Below, piece by piece: positions 35,110 through 47,479 of a stretch of DNA of 64,000 bases. Below the pieces are notes generated by a model that had not been told where the DNA came from, ran no database searches, and was given only the letters and a program-made list of their open reading frames with translations. The stretch spans positions 804,979,100-805,043,099 of the forward strand of contig CM062805.1 in NCBI GenBank assembly GCA_031772625.1, read 5' to 3'. This stretch comes from Pinus tabuliformis. Lineage: Eukaryota > Streptophyta > Pinopsida > Pinales > Pinaceae. Numbering within the stretch: position 1 is the first letter of the stretch; every line of letters begins with the position of its first letter. Both the position numbers and the translations under genes were made by a program.

Positions 35110-35450
35110 ACTTCAGCTCAAGTGAGAACACCCACTAAGTTTAAGCGTATAATTAAGCAAAGGAAAAGAAACTTACAAGGATTCCCCTAGTAGCGGCGAG
35201 CGAACCGGGAAGAGCCCAGCACGAAAATCGGGAAGCAGCGTTACTTGAATTGTAGTCTATAGAAGTGTCCTCAGCGGTGGACATGGGCCAAGTCCCTTGG
35301 AAGGGGGCGCCTGAGAGGGTGACAGCCCTATTGATCCAGGACCCTGCCGCATCACGAGGCATTGTTGACGAGTCACTTTGTTTGGGAATGCAACACTAAT
35401 TGGGTGGTAAATTCCATCCAAGGCTAAATTCGGGCGAGAGACCGATAGAG

Positions 35451-35485
<35 letters not shown>

Positions 35486-37296
35486 AAAAAGAGAGTTAAA
35501 GAGTGCTTGAAATTGCCAGGATAGAAGCGGATGGAGGTTGTCGATGCATCTCGGTCGGATGTGGAATGGCTCAGGCTGGTCCGCTGCTCGACTTGAGGTG
35601 CAAACCAACACAGGTTGCTGCATCGTCACAAGTGTGGGTGGATTACTGCCTGTCGGTTTGCCATTGCGGTGGTTGAGGAACAAAGTGTGTGCCCTTGTGG
35701 CAAGTCGTGTGCACCTATTCGCTCGTGGTGTTGGTTGGAAAGATTTCCATTCGATCCGTCTTGAAACACAGACCAATTAGTCTAACATGTGTGCAAGTCG
35801 GCGGGTTTGAAAACATGCGAGGCGCAAGGAAGCTGACGAGTGAGATCCCCTCTCTGGGCGGGTGCATCGCCAACTGACCTTGAGCTTATGTGAAGGATTC
35901 GAGTGTGAGCACACCTGTTGGGACCTGGAAGATGGTGACTATGCCTGAGCAGGGCGAAGCCGGAGGAAACTCTGGTGGAGGATCGTAGTGATACTGATGT
36001 GTAAATCATTCATTTGACTTGGGTATAGGGGCAAAAGACTAATCGAACCATCTAGTAGCTAGTTTCCTCCGAAGTTTCCCTCAGGATAAGTGGAGCTCAC
36101 TCGCGAGTTTTATCGAGTAAAGCAAATGATTAGAGGCAAAAGGGGCATAACGCCCTCGACCTATTCTAAAACTTTAAATAGTTAAGAGAGTGCAGCTGCT
36201 CCATTGAGCCACATTGTGGAATCAAGAGCTCTAAGTGGGAAATTTTTGGTAAGAAAAACTGGTGATGTGGGATGAATCGAAAGTCGAGTTACGATGCCAA
36301 ATTGCGTGCTAACCTAGATCCCACAAAGGGTGTTGGTTGATTAAGATAGGAAGACGGTGGTCATGGAAATCAAAATCCACTAAGGAGTGTGTAACAACTC
36401 ACTTGCCGAATCAACTAGCCTTGAAAATGGATGCGGTGATGCGCGCAAACTATAGTCAACCATTGGAGTAATTGCCTGGCTCCGATGACCAGGAGGACGC
36501 AGGGGTCATTGAGAAACCTCGGGCGTGAGCTTGGGTGGATCGGCCCTCGGTGCAGATCTTGGTGGTAGTAGCAAATATTCAAATAAGAACTTTGAAGACT
36601 GAAGTGGGGAAAGGTTCCATGTGAACAACACTTGGACATGGGTTAGTCCATCCTAAGAGATGGGGAAGCCTTGTATCAATGGTGCACTTTGCACGAGCAT
36701 CAAAAGGGAATCAGGTTAATATTCCTGAACTGGGACATGGTGGCGGGCGACAACATTAGGAAATCTGGAGATGTCGTCGGGGGCCCTGGGAAGAGTTATC
36801 TGTTCTTTTTAACAGCTTTCCCACCCTAGAATTGGTTCACCTAGAGATAGGGGCCAACAGCTGGAAGAGCACCACATGTCTTGCGGTGTTCGGTGCACCC
36901 TGGGTAGCCCTTGAAAATCTAGAGGATCGAGTACCGTTCATGCCCCATCATACTCATGATCACATCAGGTCTCCAAGGTGAACAACCTCTGGTCAATAGA
37001 ACAATGTAGGTAAGGGAAGTCAGCAAAATGGATTCGTAACTTCAGGAAAAGGATTGGCTCTGAGGGCTGGGTCTAGGGGTCTATGCCCTCAACTTGTGGG
37101 TTGTCGATAGTCTACCCGATCTTATCTCACGGCGAGCGTGAGTAGTCACGTGCCAATTGGGCTACAGGCGTAGAATGTCCCCTGCCGGGGGCTTTTCCCT
37201 AGGCGTTGAATAGTTGACTCAGAACTGGTATAGACAAGGAGAATCCAACTATTTAATTAAAAAAACGCATTGTGATGGTCCCTGCGGATGCTAACG

Positions 37297-37330
<34 letters not shown>

Positions 37331-37361
37331 AGTGAAGAAATTCAAACACGAGCGAGTGAAT

Positions 37362-37402
<41 letters not shown>

Positions 37403-38515
37403 TTTCATCTAATTAGTGACGTGCATGAATGGATTAATGAGATTCCCACTCTCCCTATCTACTATCTAGCGAAACCACAACCAAGGGAATGGGCTTGGCA
37501 GAATCAACAGGGAAAGAAGACCCTATTGAGCTTGACTCTAGTCCAACTTTGTGAAATGACTTGAGAGGTTTAGAATAAGTGGGAGCCATTTTCAGCGCAA
37601 GTGAAATACCACTACTTTTAATGTTATTTTACATATTCTGTAGGGCGAAAACAGGGAACTTCCCCTATTTTTGTCCTTAAGGCACGTTTCGGTGGGTCGA
37701 TCTGGGCGAAAGACATTTTCAGGTGGGGAGTTTGGCTGGGGTGGCACATCTGTTAAAAGATAATTCATGTGTCCAAATATGAGCTCAACGACAACAGAAA
37801 TCGCATGTGGAACAAAAGGGTAAAAGCTCATTTGATTTTTATTTTCAGTATGAATACAAACCATGAAAGTGTGGCCTATCAATCCTTTAGATTTTCAGAA
37901 TTTGAAGCTAGAGGTGTCAGAAAAGTTACCACAAGGATAACTGGCTTGTGGTAGCCAAGCCTTCATAGCGACGTTGATTTTTGATCCTTCGATGTCAGGT
38001 CTTCCTATCATTGTGAAGCACAATTCACCAAATGTTGGATTGTTCACCCATCAATAGGGAACATGAGCTGGGTTTAGATCGTCATGAGACAGGTTAGTTT
38101 TACCCTACTGATGAACTGCACCACAATAGTAATTCAACTTAGTACGAGAGGAACCATCGATTCACACAATTGGTCATCGAACTTGGTTGAAAATCCAGTG
38201 CTACGAAGCTACCGTGTGTTGGATTATGACTGGACACCTCTAAGTTAGAATCCACGCTAGAAGCAGTGCATGTCACTCTTCAACTGTATCTCGACCTGCA
38301 GTAGGGGCATCATTTTGTCGCCCCCAGGGGCCCGTGTCATTTGCAAACCGTGACCATGAAGCATCTCGGTTGAGGCAGCTTTGAAGTTCAATTCCAAACG
38401 GTCATTGAGAAGAATCCTTTGCAGACAACTTAAACATGCGACAGGGTATTGTAAGTGGCAGAGTGGCCTTGCTGCCATGATCCATTGAGATTCAGGCCTT
38501 GGTCGCCTCGATCCA
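35110..38515 (+). rRNA. 26S rRNA, near full length, decayed
   Basis: It starts TGACTTCAGCTCAAGTG, a mutated form of the usual 26S start, and continues GATTCCCCTAGTAGCGGCG. It includes the sarcin-ricin loop AGTACGAGAGGAAC (about 38139-38152), CTCTTAAGGTAGCCAAATG (37380 region) and the 3' part GTATTGTAAGTGGCAGAGTGG. The length of about 3.4 kb is normal. Substitutions are enriched for C-to-T and G-to-A at CpG sites. The 3' boundary is approximate. Confidence 0.92.
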
Positions 38516-41500
38516 AAGCTTCTCTCTTGTTACAAACAAATCTAGACAACCCTCCCCCTCTCACGCCTTTGCCTCTTCCTCCAGACAAAATTTTTTTATT
38601 GCTTGGGGGTGGGAAATTTGGGGTTTCCACGCCGTGATGGAAAAGGTGCCGAAGCTTGAGAAAATTGGGGTTTCCATGTCACGCCCTAGTGCCCAAAATT
38701 TTGGGGTTTCCATGTCACGCCCCAGCACCCAAAATTTTTGGGTTTACATGTCGTGCCCTGGTGCCCAAAATTTGGGGTTTCCATGTCGTGCCCCAATGCC
38801 CAAAATTTGGGGTTTCCACGTTACGACGAAAAAGGCACCCGAGCATGGGAAAAATTGGGGTTTCCATGTCGTGCCCCGGCGCCCAAAATTTGGGGTTTCC
38901 ACCCAATGCCTAAAATTTGGGGCTTCCATGTCACGCCAAAAATTTGGGGTTTCCACCCGGCGCCTAAAATTTGGGGGTTCTGTCGGGCGCAAAAAAAATT
39001 GGGGTTTCCATTTCACAACCAAAATTTGAGGTTTCCACTTAGCACCTAAAATTTGGGGCTTCCGCCTGGCGCAAAAAAATTTGGGGTTTCCATTCCACGC
39101 CCAAAATTTAGGGTTTCCAAGTCATGCCCCACTGTCCAAGCCTGGGGAAACTTGGGGTTTCCATGTCGTGCCATGACCGAAACTGGCAGTGCCCAAGCCT
39201 GGGGAATCTTTGGGTTTCCATGTCATGCCCTAGTGCCTAAGCCTGGGAAACTTGAGGTTTCCATGTCGCGCCACAACCGAAACCGGCAGTGCCCAAGCCT
39301 GAGAAACTTGGGGTTTCCATGTCACACCCTTGCACCCAAGCCTGGGAAACTTGGGGTTTCCATGTCATGCCACGACCGAAATCGGTGGTTCCCAAGCCTG
39401 GGAAACTTGGGGTTTCCATATCGTGCCATGACCGAAACCAATGGTTCCCAAGCCTGGGAAACTTGGGGTTTCCATGTCATGCCACAACTAAAACTGACGG
39501 CACCCAAGCCTGGGAAACTTGGGGTTTCCATGTCCCGCCCTTGATGGAATCGTGGGTTTTTGCATTTTACAGCAAGATGGAAATGTGGGGTTTTCAACAA
39601 TGCCCCAACGCGAGGAACTTGGGGTTTCCATAACGAAGCAAACAAGCTTGCAAGTCTCGGGAACTTGGGGTGTTTTGAAACTGTTGCCCAAGTCTGGGGA
39701 ACTTGCAGTTTCCATGTTGCGGCGGAGCTAGAACCACTAACGGAAACCACCCAAGTCTGGGAAACATGGGGTTTCCATGTCGCGGCACACCCCGAATCTC
39801 CCGAGAGTCTATGGAACTTCGGATTTCCATGTCGTGGGGTGACAAAAAGCCACCAATTTCTGGGCAACTCAGGGTGTCCATTTCACGGCACGATGGAAAC
39901 TGCTACCCAAGTCAGTGGACACACAGGGTTTCCATTTCACGTCATGAAAAAAATTGCTACCCAAGTCTGGGAAATGCGGGGTTCCCATGTCACTCGTGTT
40001 GCGGCTAAAACTACCACCCAAGTCTGGGGAGCTTCGGGTTTCCATGTCATCGCGCGATAGGAACGACTACCCAAGTTTATGGAGGTTCAGGTTTCCATGT
40101 CATAACGTGATAGGGAACGACTACCCAAGTCTACCAAACATGGGGCTTTCCATTTCGTGGCATGATGGAAACCACCCAATTATGGGAAACTCGGGGTCTT
40201 CCATGTCTCGCCACGACAGAAACCGTGACCTCGGTGCAGGGAACTCGGGTTTCCATGCTGCGGAATGATAGAGAACCGCCCAAGTCTGCGAAACCTAGGG
40301 GCTTCTATTTCATGGTATGAGGGAAACCGCCTAATTTTGGGAACCTCTGGGGTCTCCATCTCCGGCCCAAATGAAAACCATGACCCCGGTGTGAGGAACT
40401 TGGGTTTCCATGTCACAACACGATCGAAATTGCCCAAGTTTATGGAACTCATGGGTTCCATATTACGGAACAATGAAGAACAACCCAAGTCTTCTAGCCC
40501 TGCCATGATGACAACTGCCAAAGTGAGTGAAATCTAGGGTTTCCATGTCCCATCATACCAGAAACCTCTACCACATACGCGGGGTTGGGGGTGGGGGCTG
40601 GGGTGTCAGGTATTCGAGTTGGGAGTGCCCGAGAGAGTCGAAAGCCTGAACCAGTAGTATGGTCGCCTGCATTCGGTTATATTCGACTCGGGTGAGCGTT
40701 CGCTTATTTGCAAAGACTTGGCATGGCATTCGCTTATGCACGATGGTGATGGGCGCACTCATATCATGTGTGTTGTGTTGGGCATGGTGCACGCCCCTTG
40801 ATACCTGCACGATGGGAAAGTCACCAACAGAAGGTGCGCAGGCGACCCTTGTTGGGTGCTCGGATGAAAGAGGTGACCATGTGCGAGTGAGTTAGGACGC
40901 GGGCAGGTGTGTGACGTGTGGCGATGGGTGTAATCGGCTAAGTGTTGGAGCTGAACCATGGGTACAATTATGCACATGAAGGGACGCAGCACTTCGTTGG
41001 AATGGGGTGTGTCGTGGCTATGTGGTAGGTCAGCCAGGCATGCATGTTGATGGAGCTGACCCTTGTTATCCCTAAGAGACATGGCCCTTGGGTGAAAGGA
41101 TGCCTGTAAGTAAGGATGATGGAATTTGATGAAGGGACATCGAAATCAGACTTCCACATCGCAGAACAAGTGCGAAGGAAGGAGTTGGGCAAAAATGGAA
41201 GGAAGAGAAGGACGCGGGTAAGAGGGATGCACCAGCGGGCGGATTACAGCGGGTGGGTCAGACTTGGTAGTGCGAACAGGCAGAGTGGGGCAGGTTACTG
41301 TCTAGGTAGGCAATCTGCACTATGTGCGGGCCATGCGCCCTCACTATGGACTGCACCGATGGGTAGAGTTTGTGCACTACGGAACGGAAAGTCAGGCGGA
41401 CAGGTTCACAGTTCAGGTGTGGAGTTGTGTCGTGTAGGCCGCAAGCTGTGCAGCACGACCACATGACATGATGGGTTGAAAGAATAATTGAAAAATATAA

Positions 41501-41840
41501 ATTTATGGTAAGTTATTTTCGCTCCATTGTTAAGAACACTTATTGGAAAATTGACTGAGTGTTGAAGTAGGTGCAAACTGTGTACTCAAGTATTGGTAAA
41601 AGGAAAAACTATGGCAATGTCGCACCCGCTTATGTGTGGTTGAAATACTACCACTAGGATAGGAGTGTGACATGGGGTCTCCTAGTCCCTCCTTGACAAA
41701 AGTTGCCAAATTGCGAGGAACCCAGGGATTCCATGTCCCACCTTGTCGAAAGCCTCCCAAGTGCGGAAATTTGGGGTTTCCATGTCTCGTCACGATGGAA
41801 ATCGCCCCAGGTGCAGTAAACTTGGTGTACATCGAGTCTG
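38516..41840 (+). other. Ribosomal intergenic spacer, partial
   Basis: It follows 26S directly. It consists of a short pyrimidine-rich start, a long tandem array (38600-40560), a G-rich non-repeated part (40561-41460), an AT-rich part (41461-41690), and three more array-like units (about 41690-41830). No following 18S start is present and no clear Pol I promoter was recognised. It ends near a SINE-like sequence. Confidence 0.75.
38600..40560 (+). repeat. IGS tandem repeats with GGGGTTTCCATGTC core
   Basis: More than 30 units carry TTGGGGTTTCCATGTC followed by CGTGCC- or CACGCC-like bases. The period is about 36 bp at the left (38666 to 38850) and grows to about 55-65 bp to the right (39140 onward). 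Right-hand units become more diverged. The array makes long open frames in several frames on both strands by repetition; these are not genes. Confidence 0.9.
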
Positions 41841-41854
41841 CAACCTCACATCAA

Positions 41855-41945
41855 GAAAAAGGCTCGGTTGGTAAAGAGAAGGAAGGTTTCTTCATTGGTA
41901 AAGGATCTCGCTAAGGATCAAAGGTTCGAGTCTCTTCTAGATCTA
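41855..41945 (+). repeat. tRNA-like head of a SINE (possible)
   Basis: A box-A-like GGCTCGGTTGGTAAAGAG (41863) and a box-B-like GGTTCGAGTCTC (41924) are spaced about 61 bp apart. The internal duplication of TTGGTAAAG explains the larger spacing. No tRNA cloverleaf is complete. It fits a tRNA-derived SINE promoter. A tail and target duplication were not identified. Confidence 0.4.
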
Positions 41946-41999
41946 GTCCACCAAGGACTATCAAAAGTTGAAAGAAGGACACAGTGCCGAGGAACGAAG

Positions 42000-42340
42000 T
42001 GTTGAAGAAACAAAGTGCAGAGAGGAGGAAGGACTCAACTTGTGCTTGGAGGATATTATTGTCAAGGGTCTAGGGCTTCAAAATGACCAATAGGAAGCTT
42101 CAATAAGAGAGATTTACGAAAAGGTTTTCCTCTCTAAGAGAGAGAGGTTTTTCCCTGGCAGAGAGCCAACATCTTGTGTTCTTGTTCTTATGTTTTTGGC
42201 ACCAATTTGATGAATTAAACACACATGCATTAATAAGAAGAGAAGAAGATTAAGATAACAAGATAAATTGTAAAAGAGCTTCATAAATTGTTGTCAAGTC
42301 TAGAAGAATCCCGTTATACCCCATTGCCCTAGATTCTTCA
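42000..42340 (+). repeat. Putative small LTR of a Copia-like element
   Basis: It runs from TGTTGAAGAAAC to CTAGATTCTTCA, about 341 bp, immediately before a PBS. The partner LTR was not found, so the left edge is inferred from the TG terminus only. Confidence 0.4.
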
Positions 42341-42343
42341 ACG

Positions 42344-42355
42344 CGGTATCAGAGC
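42344..42355 (+). other. Copia-like primer-binding site
   Basis: CGGTATCAGAGC matches the common initiator-methionine tRNA PBS TGGTATCAGAGC in all but the first base, followed by TAAGGTGA. Confidence 0.65.
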
Positions 42356-42785
42356 TAAGGTGACACATCAAGGAAAGGGAATCTCAAGAACATCTGCAAG
42401 GTTGAAGCATCAAGCCAAGAAGTCTCAATCACATCAAGGACAAGAAGGTTTACCATCTATCATTCATCATGGAAGACTACAAAGCAAGAAGAAATGCCTT
42501 GTATAAAGGCACCTACAAGAAGAACAAATCAAAGAGGGACCTACATCAAGCTACACGATCTTGAAAAATGAAAGGCACTACGAGTCAAGTCATCAAGCAA
42601 GTCCATTTGAAGAAATAAACTTGAAGAACATCAATATCTAAGGAAGGCAAGCCATCAAGTCTTCAAGAAGAAATCAAGTTCACTACATATCAAACTCTAT
42701 CAAGTAAGTATATGTCCCCTTCTGAGTATACCTCAATGTCTTTTTGCAAGGAAAGTAACAAATTGGTTGGGACCACTACATGTCC

Positions 42786-42990
42786 AAAGTCCAATGATTT
42801 GGATGCCAAGAATATGGATGCTACAAAAGGGATTGTCCTAAACTTAAGAAGGACAACAACAACAAGAGAAAGAGGGAAGAAGCTCATGTAACTCAAGAAG
42901 TGAAAGAAGATGATAAGAAGCAAAAGAAGGAAGATCCTCCTATGACTAAGTCAACCTCTTTGCTTACCACCTTCTTTCAAAGGGGATAGA
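42786..42990 (+). pseudogene. Copia-like gag zinc-knuckle fragment, broken
   Basis: The translation around 42795-42840 reads FGCQEYGCYKRDCPKLKKD, matching the CX2CX4HX4C knuckle of Copia gag. The first Cys codon is a TGA stop and the His is replaced by Cys, so it cannot bind zinc normally. A Lys/Glu-rich tail follows, up to a stop near 42989. No Copia integrase or RT was found downstream. Confidence 0.6.
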
Positions 42991-44340
42991 TGTCTCATTG
43001 GGGGTCCCATATATGGGATTCAAGAAAGGATGATATACAGGCGAGAGCAGATGAAGCAAGAAAGGCTACACCAACCGAGGATAACTATCAAATAAATTCA
43101 AGATGATAAAAGCATAATCAAGATGAGGTATGTATGCATCAAATTTTAAGTCATGTCATCATATATATTGATTAGGTCATGGGAAAAGTTCCAAAATCAC
43201 GATCAAGAATAAAAGGATCTCTTTCGCCAACGATACACTGGGAGGCATGTACTACAATGGAGTAAAGGTGAACATGAAGAAGTGATCTCATAAGGAGTAT
43301 AAGGTGGCAGACTAATCAATCTAGGAAGAAGCAAATGAAGAAAGAGATCAAGCATGTGAAGAACATCGCAGTCACAAAGAATAACTATTTGACAAGATTC
43401 CTCAACATCTCTCAAAAGAAGGCATGGCAACTCTGACAAAGGAAGAAAAAGATAAAGGACCCTTGACACCTACGAAGGCCTTGGAGATAGTAAGGTGCAG
43501 ATAACTGATTCAACTCTACAAATATGTCATGATGAAGAGGCCATCCAACAAAAGCACCATTTGATGTTGAAGCAATATCACGATGAAGTCATGAAGGGCC
43601 ACTAAATCAAAGTATGGGAACAAGCAAGTACAACTAAGCATCCATGTGATAAGTATTATGAAGGATAGACAAGATGACAAAGGAGTAGCTAGATGAAAAA
43701 AAGGACCTGATATATATCAATAAGGCCACTTTCCACGAAGGGAACGATGACATGACAAACTAGGAGGGAAAGTGATCGATGGCCGGTACCCTTCCAAGAA
43801 GAAGTTCAAACAAAAACTTCATGACATCGAAGGAAAGAATGAGATCAAGTAGTTGAAGGACCCACGAAGAAGACATTGTTGATGAATGGATAGGTCCCTA
43901 GATAAGAGGGAGTTCTAACAAGTTCCCAACTACAAAGGAGCTTGGGCAAGTTCCTTGTCAGAGGAAACTTGGGCATGTCTTCCTCAATCAAGGGGAAGAG
44001 ATAGACACAACATTATTGTCTTCACTTGGCAAGAAAGAATCAGAGGATTGGGTAATCATCTGGCATATTATTCTCTTTGAGGATGTGTAGGGCATCCAAG
44101 ATAAGAGTACGCAAGAGGAGTGCTATTCTTTGAGGGTTGGGAACCCAAGACAAGAATTGTCCTAGAAGGTCATACTCAGGGAACACTTGGGTGGGTATGT
44201 ACCTTTAGAGATAATGACTAAGGTGTTTATAAGCCATTGGCCTCGCTAACATTGTGCTCTAATCTTATGAGAGATAAAGTTGTTAATTAAGGCCTTGCTA
44301 TGAACAATGTTGCTAATATGATGCTATAACAGATGGGTTG
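42991..44340. other. Unassigned purine-rich sequence
   Basis: It is rich in GAAG/CAAG words like the region before it, and may be the rest of the decayed Copia-like element. No conserved domain, RNA gene or repeat was recognised. Confidence 0.4.
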
Positions 44341-44805
44341 TGTTACACAAAAATATCGTCGTCATGATTATTTGCAGTCAGTATGGGTCTATCATCACTT
44401 GTACTATCCTCCTAAGCAAGTCTCAGACCTCAACTCTCCAAATCAAGCTTTAGAAATGAGAGAAAGACATTAAAAATCAATGTAACTCTGGTCCCACACT
44501 TTCTCTCATGGTCACCTGCGGTCCCGCACCTTCTGTGTACAAAAAATGCGGACATGCCCGCTCTGTCCCTAACGGTGTAGGTGCGGACCCCTGTGAAAGT
44601 CAAAAGGCGCAAGTTTTATCTTAAAAAACTCACTTTGGGTTAATTCTAGAGGTTTCTAGAAGGAATTTTGATGTGGATTGTTATCTCTGAGGTGGTTCAT
44701 GCATCCCAAAAGAGAAGGAGCTAATCCCTTGATGAGAGGAGCTATCCCTTTGAAGGAGGGCTTTATCCCTTTGAAGGAGGACCTAGTAACCTCCCTCCAT
44801 TGCAC

Positions 44806-44813
44806 TATAAATA
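44806..44813 (+). promoter_or_regulatory. TATA box of the E5 LTR
   Basis: TATAAATA is in the context CACTATAAATACAGGC, mid-LTR, the normal place for the U3/R promoter. Confidence 0.6.
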
Positions 44814-45044
44814 CAGGCATTGGGCTGGTTGCTAGAGAGGTTAGAAGCTGAACATTTTGAAGGGTAAATGCTGCTGAAATCAAGACTTCCTAGTTAAGCC
44901 TAAAGAGGAGAGAGCACATACCTTTTTTGGTTTCATTGGGGAGTGAGTGAAACTTGTCAAAGTAGAGGAGACTTCTTGTTGGACCCTGGGAGGAGCTTGT
45001 ACAATGTCAAGGCAAAGGTTGTAAGGTTCTTCTTCTTTTGAATT

Positions 45045-45050
45045 AATAAA
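45045..45050 (+). promoter_or_regulatory. Polyadenylation signal of the E5 LTR
   Basis: AATAAA, about 235 bp after the TATA box and before a T-rich stretch, fits the end of the R region. Confidence 0.5.
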
Positions 45051-45399
45051 ATCAAACTCATTTTTCTCAACAAGTATCTTATGTTATTTGTTTCATGGGC
45101 TCCTTGACTTTCATGTTAAATATGTTTTATGCAATTGGCTTTTCAGGTGCTATTTAATTTGTTTGCCTTGTTTGTTTTTGTAGATTCGTGAAAAGGAGCT
45201 CATTTGGATCGAAGGAGTGAGGGCATCCACAAGCTAGCGTTGGACCTAAGGTAGACCCTAAAAACACTTGTTTGTTATTGTCTATCAAAGCATATTTAGA
45301 GAAAGATAGTGTCTAGTTGGTTTGCTTGTCATTAGGTCTTCTTTAGATTCTAGGAAGGTCTATCTTGTCTGCAAGATCGACTTATTCCGTGTGACAGAA

Positions 45400-45417
45400 T
45401 GGCGACTCCGCTGGGGA
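45400..45417 (+). other. Primer-binding site of E5
   Basis: TGGCGACTCCGCTGGGGA, three bases after the LTR. This is the undecayed form of the PBS seen on the minus strand in E0, E1, E3 and E4. Confidence 0.85.
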
Positions 45418-47479
45418 CTTGATTGTTTTCCTTGTTTTTACTTTGACCTGAGAAACTCTATTTTTGTTTCTGTTTTTGGCTTGTTGTGTGTAAAATTGGG
45501 TAGAGTTTGTAGATCCAAGGTTTTTTTTTTTTTTTCATAGCTTTGGGAGAGAACCGCACCCTAGTCGTTTGACACAGTGTGTACTTACCCGCAGCTTGGC
45601 TTTTAGCACAGAGCGGGACCGCACCTATGCCAACTGTGGACCTGTGAACCCTGTCAAAATTTAGAAAACCCTAAAATTTCCTCTGTTAGTCAGCTTAGTT
45701 TGTCTTTAGAAATTGTTATCCACTGCCTAGACCTGCATATAACTTGTCAGAAGCTTTCCTTGGATTGATTTCGTTAGTGTTAGGGTTTTAGGTGAAATTC
45801 CTAGGAGTTTTGCTTGTTGGGTTTGTTTTTCATTTTGGTTGTGTAGTGGCTCTGGGCTTAGAAGTTGTAGGTACTTTAGACTACCTTAGTGTCTACCAGC
45901 CTTCTTATGAGTCTAACCATGTATGAAATCTCCCCTTGTTGAGGAATCCGCTTTGTATTTTCTCATTTCAAAACTTCAAAAAGCTTGTGTTTGAGAGTTT
46001 GGATTTTCATTTTTTTTAAAAAGAAAACGAAATTGGTTGTTCTTGACTGATTTGTGATTCTACATGAATTAGTCCTTAGCTTACATCTAGCTGAGTAAAA
46101 CATCCTCTAAAAAGACTTTTAGTAGGCTTTGACTTCAAATAGGTTTTTATAGTTTGTAGCTCTCAAAGTTAGTTATTTTTATTAGTTTTGAGTGTTTTAT
46201 TTACAAAATATAAAAAAAAAATAATCTCTTTTGAAAAATTTTGTTTTTTGTAGTGATTGAGTGCTTTGAAATGAAAAGGGAAATTTTTGTGAAATAATTA
46301 GTCGTCTCGTTTTGAGTGCTTTGGAAAGGAAAAGCTCTTCTTTTAATTTGTTTAATTAAGAAAGATTTGTGTTTACAAAGTATTTGCATTCTCAAACTCT
46401 TTCTTAGTTTAGAAGTTCATCGAAGAGAAAAAGATTGTTTGGATCATCTTAGGTGCATTTTTAGTGATTTTGAGTCGAGTCTTCATACCACGAGTTTCAT
46501 CTCCGCACCTTTGGACTTAAACAAAAACCACTAAAATTAATGCTTAAGGTAAAATTCACCTAGTAACATTTTTATTTCTAGGGCTCTGATACACCAACTT
46601 AGCTTAGGCTAGTGTCTTGGAGTAGGAGAGTAATTAACTCTCCAAGATAGTAAAAACAAACAAGTAGCTGTGTCTTGTGGTAGGGAAGAAATATAATTGT
46701 TGCATTTATGCTCTGGGAAATCTCCTCTTAAAGTAGAAGCACGAGATCGTGTCTGAACCAGTGTGGAATCAATCCTTCCTCATTGGGAACGATGCCAGAT
46801 ATTCATGTACTACAAACGGTAAACCTCAGATTAACCATTGTCGAGGAGCCTGGGGTCACTTGTTGGTAAACCTTGGATTATGTCAATGAGCCTTCAAGGG
46901 GATTGAGCTTGCTACTCTGCCCTTGTGTGCGTATCGGATCATAGACTGTTCTCTAGGTGTATTTGTCTTAGTCGGTAACCTTAGTGGCCATATTCTTTAG
47001 GACTCTTCCTAAGGTGACAGTGGTGGGAAGATCCCACTGTACCTGGAGCAGACGTCGGCTAGACTCACTTGGATTTTCTGGGGGGGTTCACTTCACTCGA
47101 GATGGTTAAGTGGAGGAACTTTTGCCAGTCTATTCATTAAGCATGTTGCCAAGGTAACTGTTCCAACCGCCATTTATGTACTGAACTCTGCGATGTTGGA
47201 TTTCATCACCAACTAGTGTTTTCGGTCCGGAAAGTTACTGTTTGTGTGCATTTGATCTCCTAGATTCTTTAGGCATATGATTCAAATTTGTTTGGTTCTT
47301 TAGAGACTTTAGGTGCTTTTCATTGAGATTTTACTTTGTTTGCATGTGAAGTAGTTAAAACTCTTTAACTGTGGCTGAATTACCAAGATAGTCCCGTAGA
47401 CTTCGGGGCCAGTATCCTGAGATTATAAACGTAGCTGAGTTACTAAGGAAGTCCCGTAGACTTTGGGGCCAACCTCCTG
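45418..47479 (+). other. Leader of E5
   Basis: About 2.1 kb without clear coding potential. It holds a T14 run near 45522-45535 and a duplicated segment near 47373-47490 with AGTCCCGTAGACTTCGGGGCC and a close copy. The duplication may already be in the gag frame, because the frame is open upstream of the first assigned gag codons. Confidence 0.6.

Larger units (their letters stand above)
44341..45396 (+). repeat. 5' LTR of E5
   Basis: It runs from TGTTACACAAAA to GTGTGACA, about 1056 bp, three bases before the PBS. The TGTTA start agrees with the other LTRs in this window. The left edge is inferred because the 3' LTR is not in the window. A short tandem repeat with TATCCCTTTGAAGGAGG lies at 44708-44785. 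Confidence 0.6.

Noticed and set aside
35396-36009. Open frames within 26S
   Set aside because: They lie inside a clearly identified rRNA.
38499-40060. Several overlapping long open frames on both strands
   Set aside because: They are made by the IGS tandem repeats; the translations are repetitive (GFPCR, WGFHV) in all frames.
38600-40560. CRISPR-like look of regular repeats
   Set aside because: Units are degenerate, spacers are part of the repeat, periods drift, and the array lies in a plant rDNA spacer.
40561-41460. Pol I promoter or the next 18S start in the IGS
   Set aside because: No TATATAGGG-like start site or external transcribed spacer leading to an 18S 5' end was found.
42100-44340. 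A host gene in the purine-rich region
   Set aside because: No frame above about 90 codons and no domain apart from the Copia-like knuckle.
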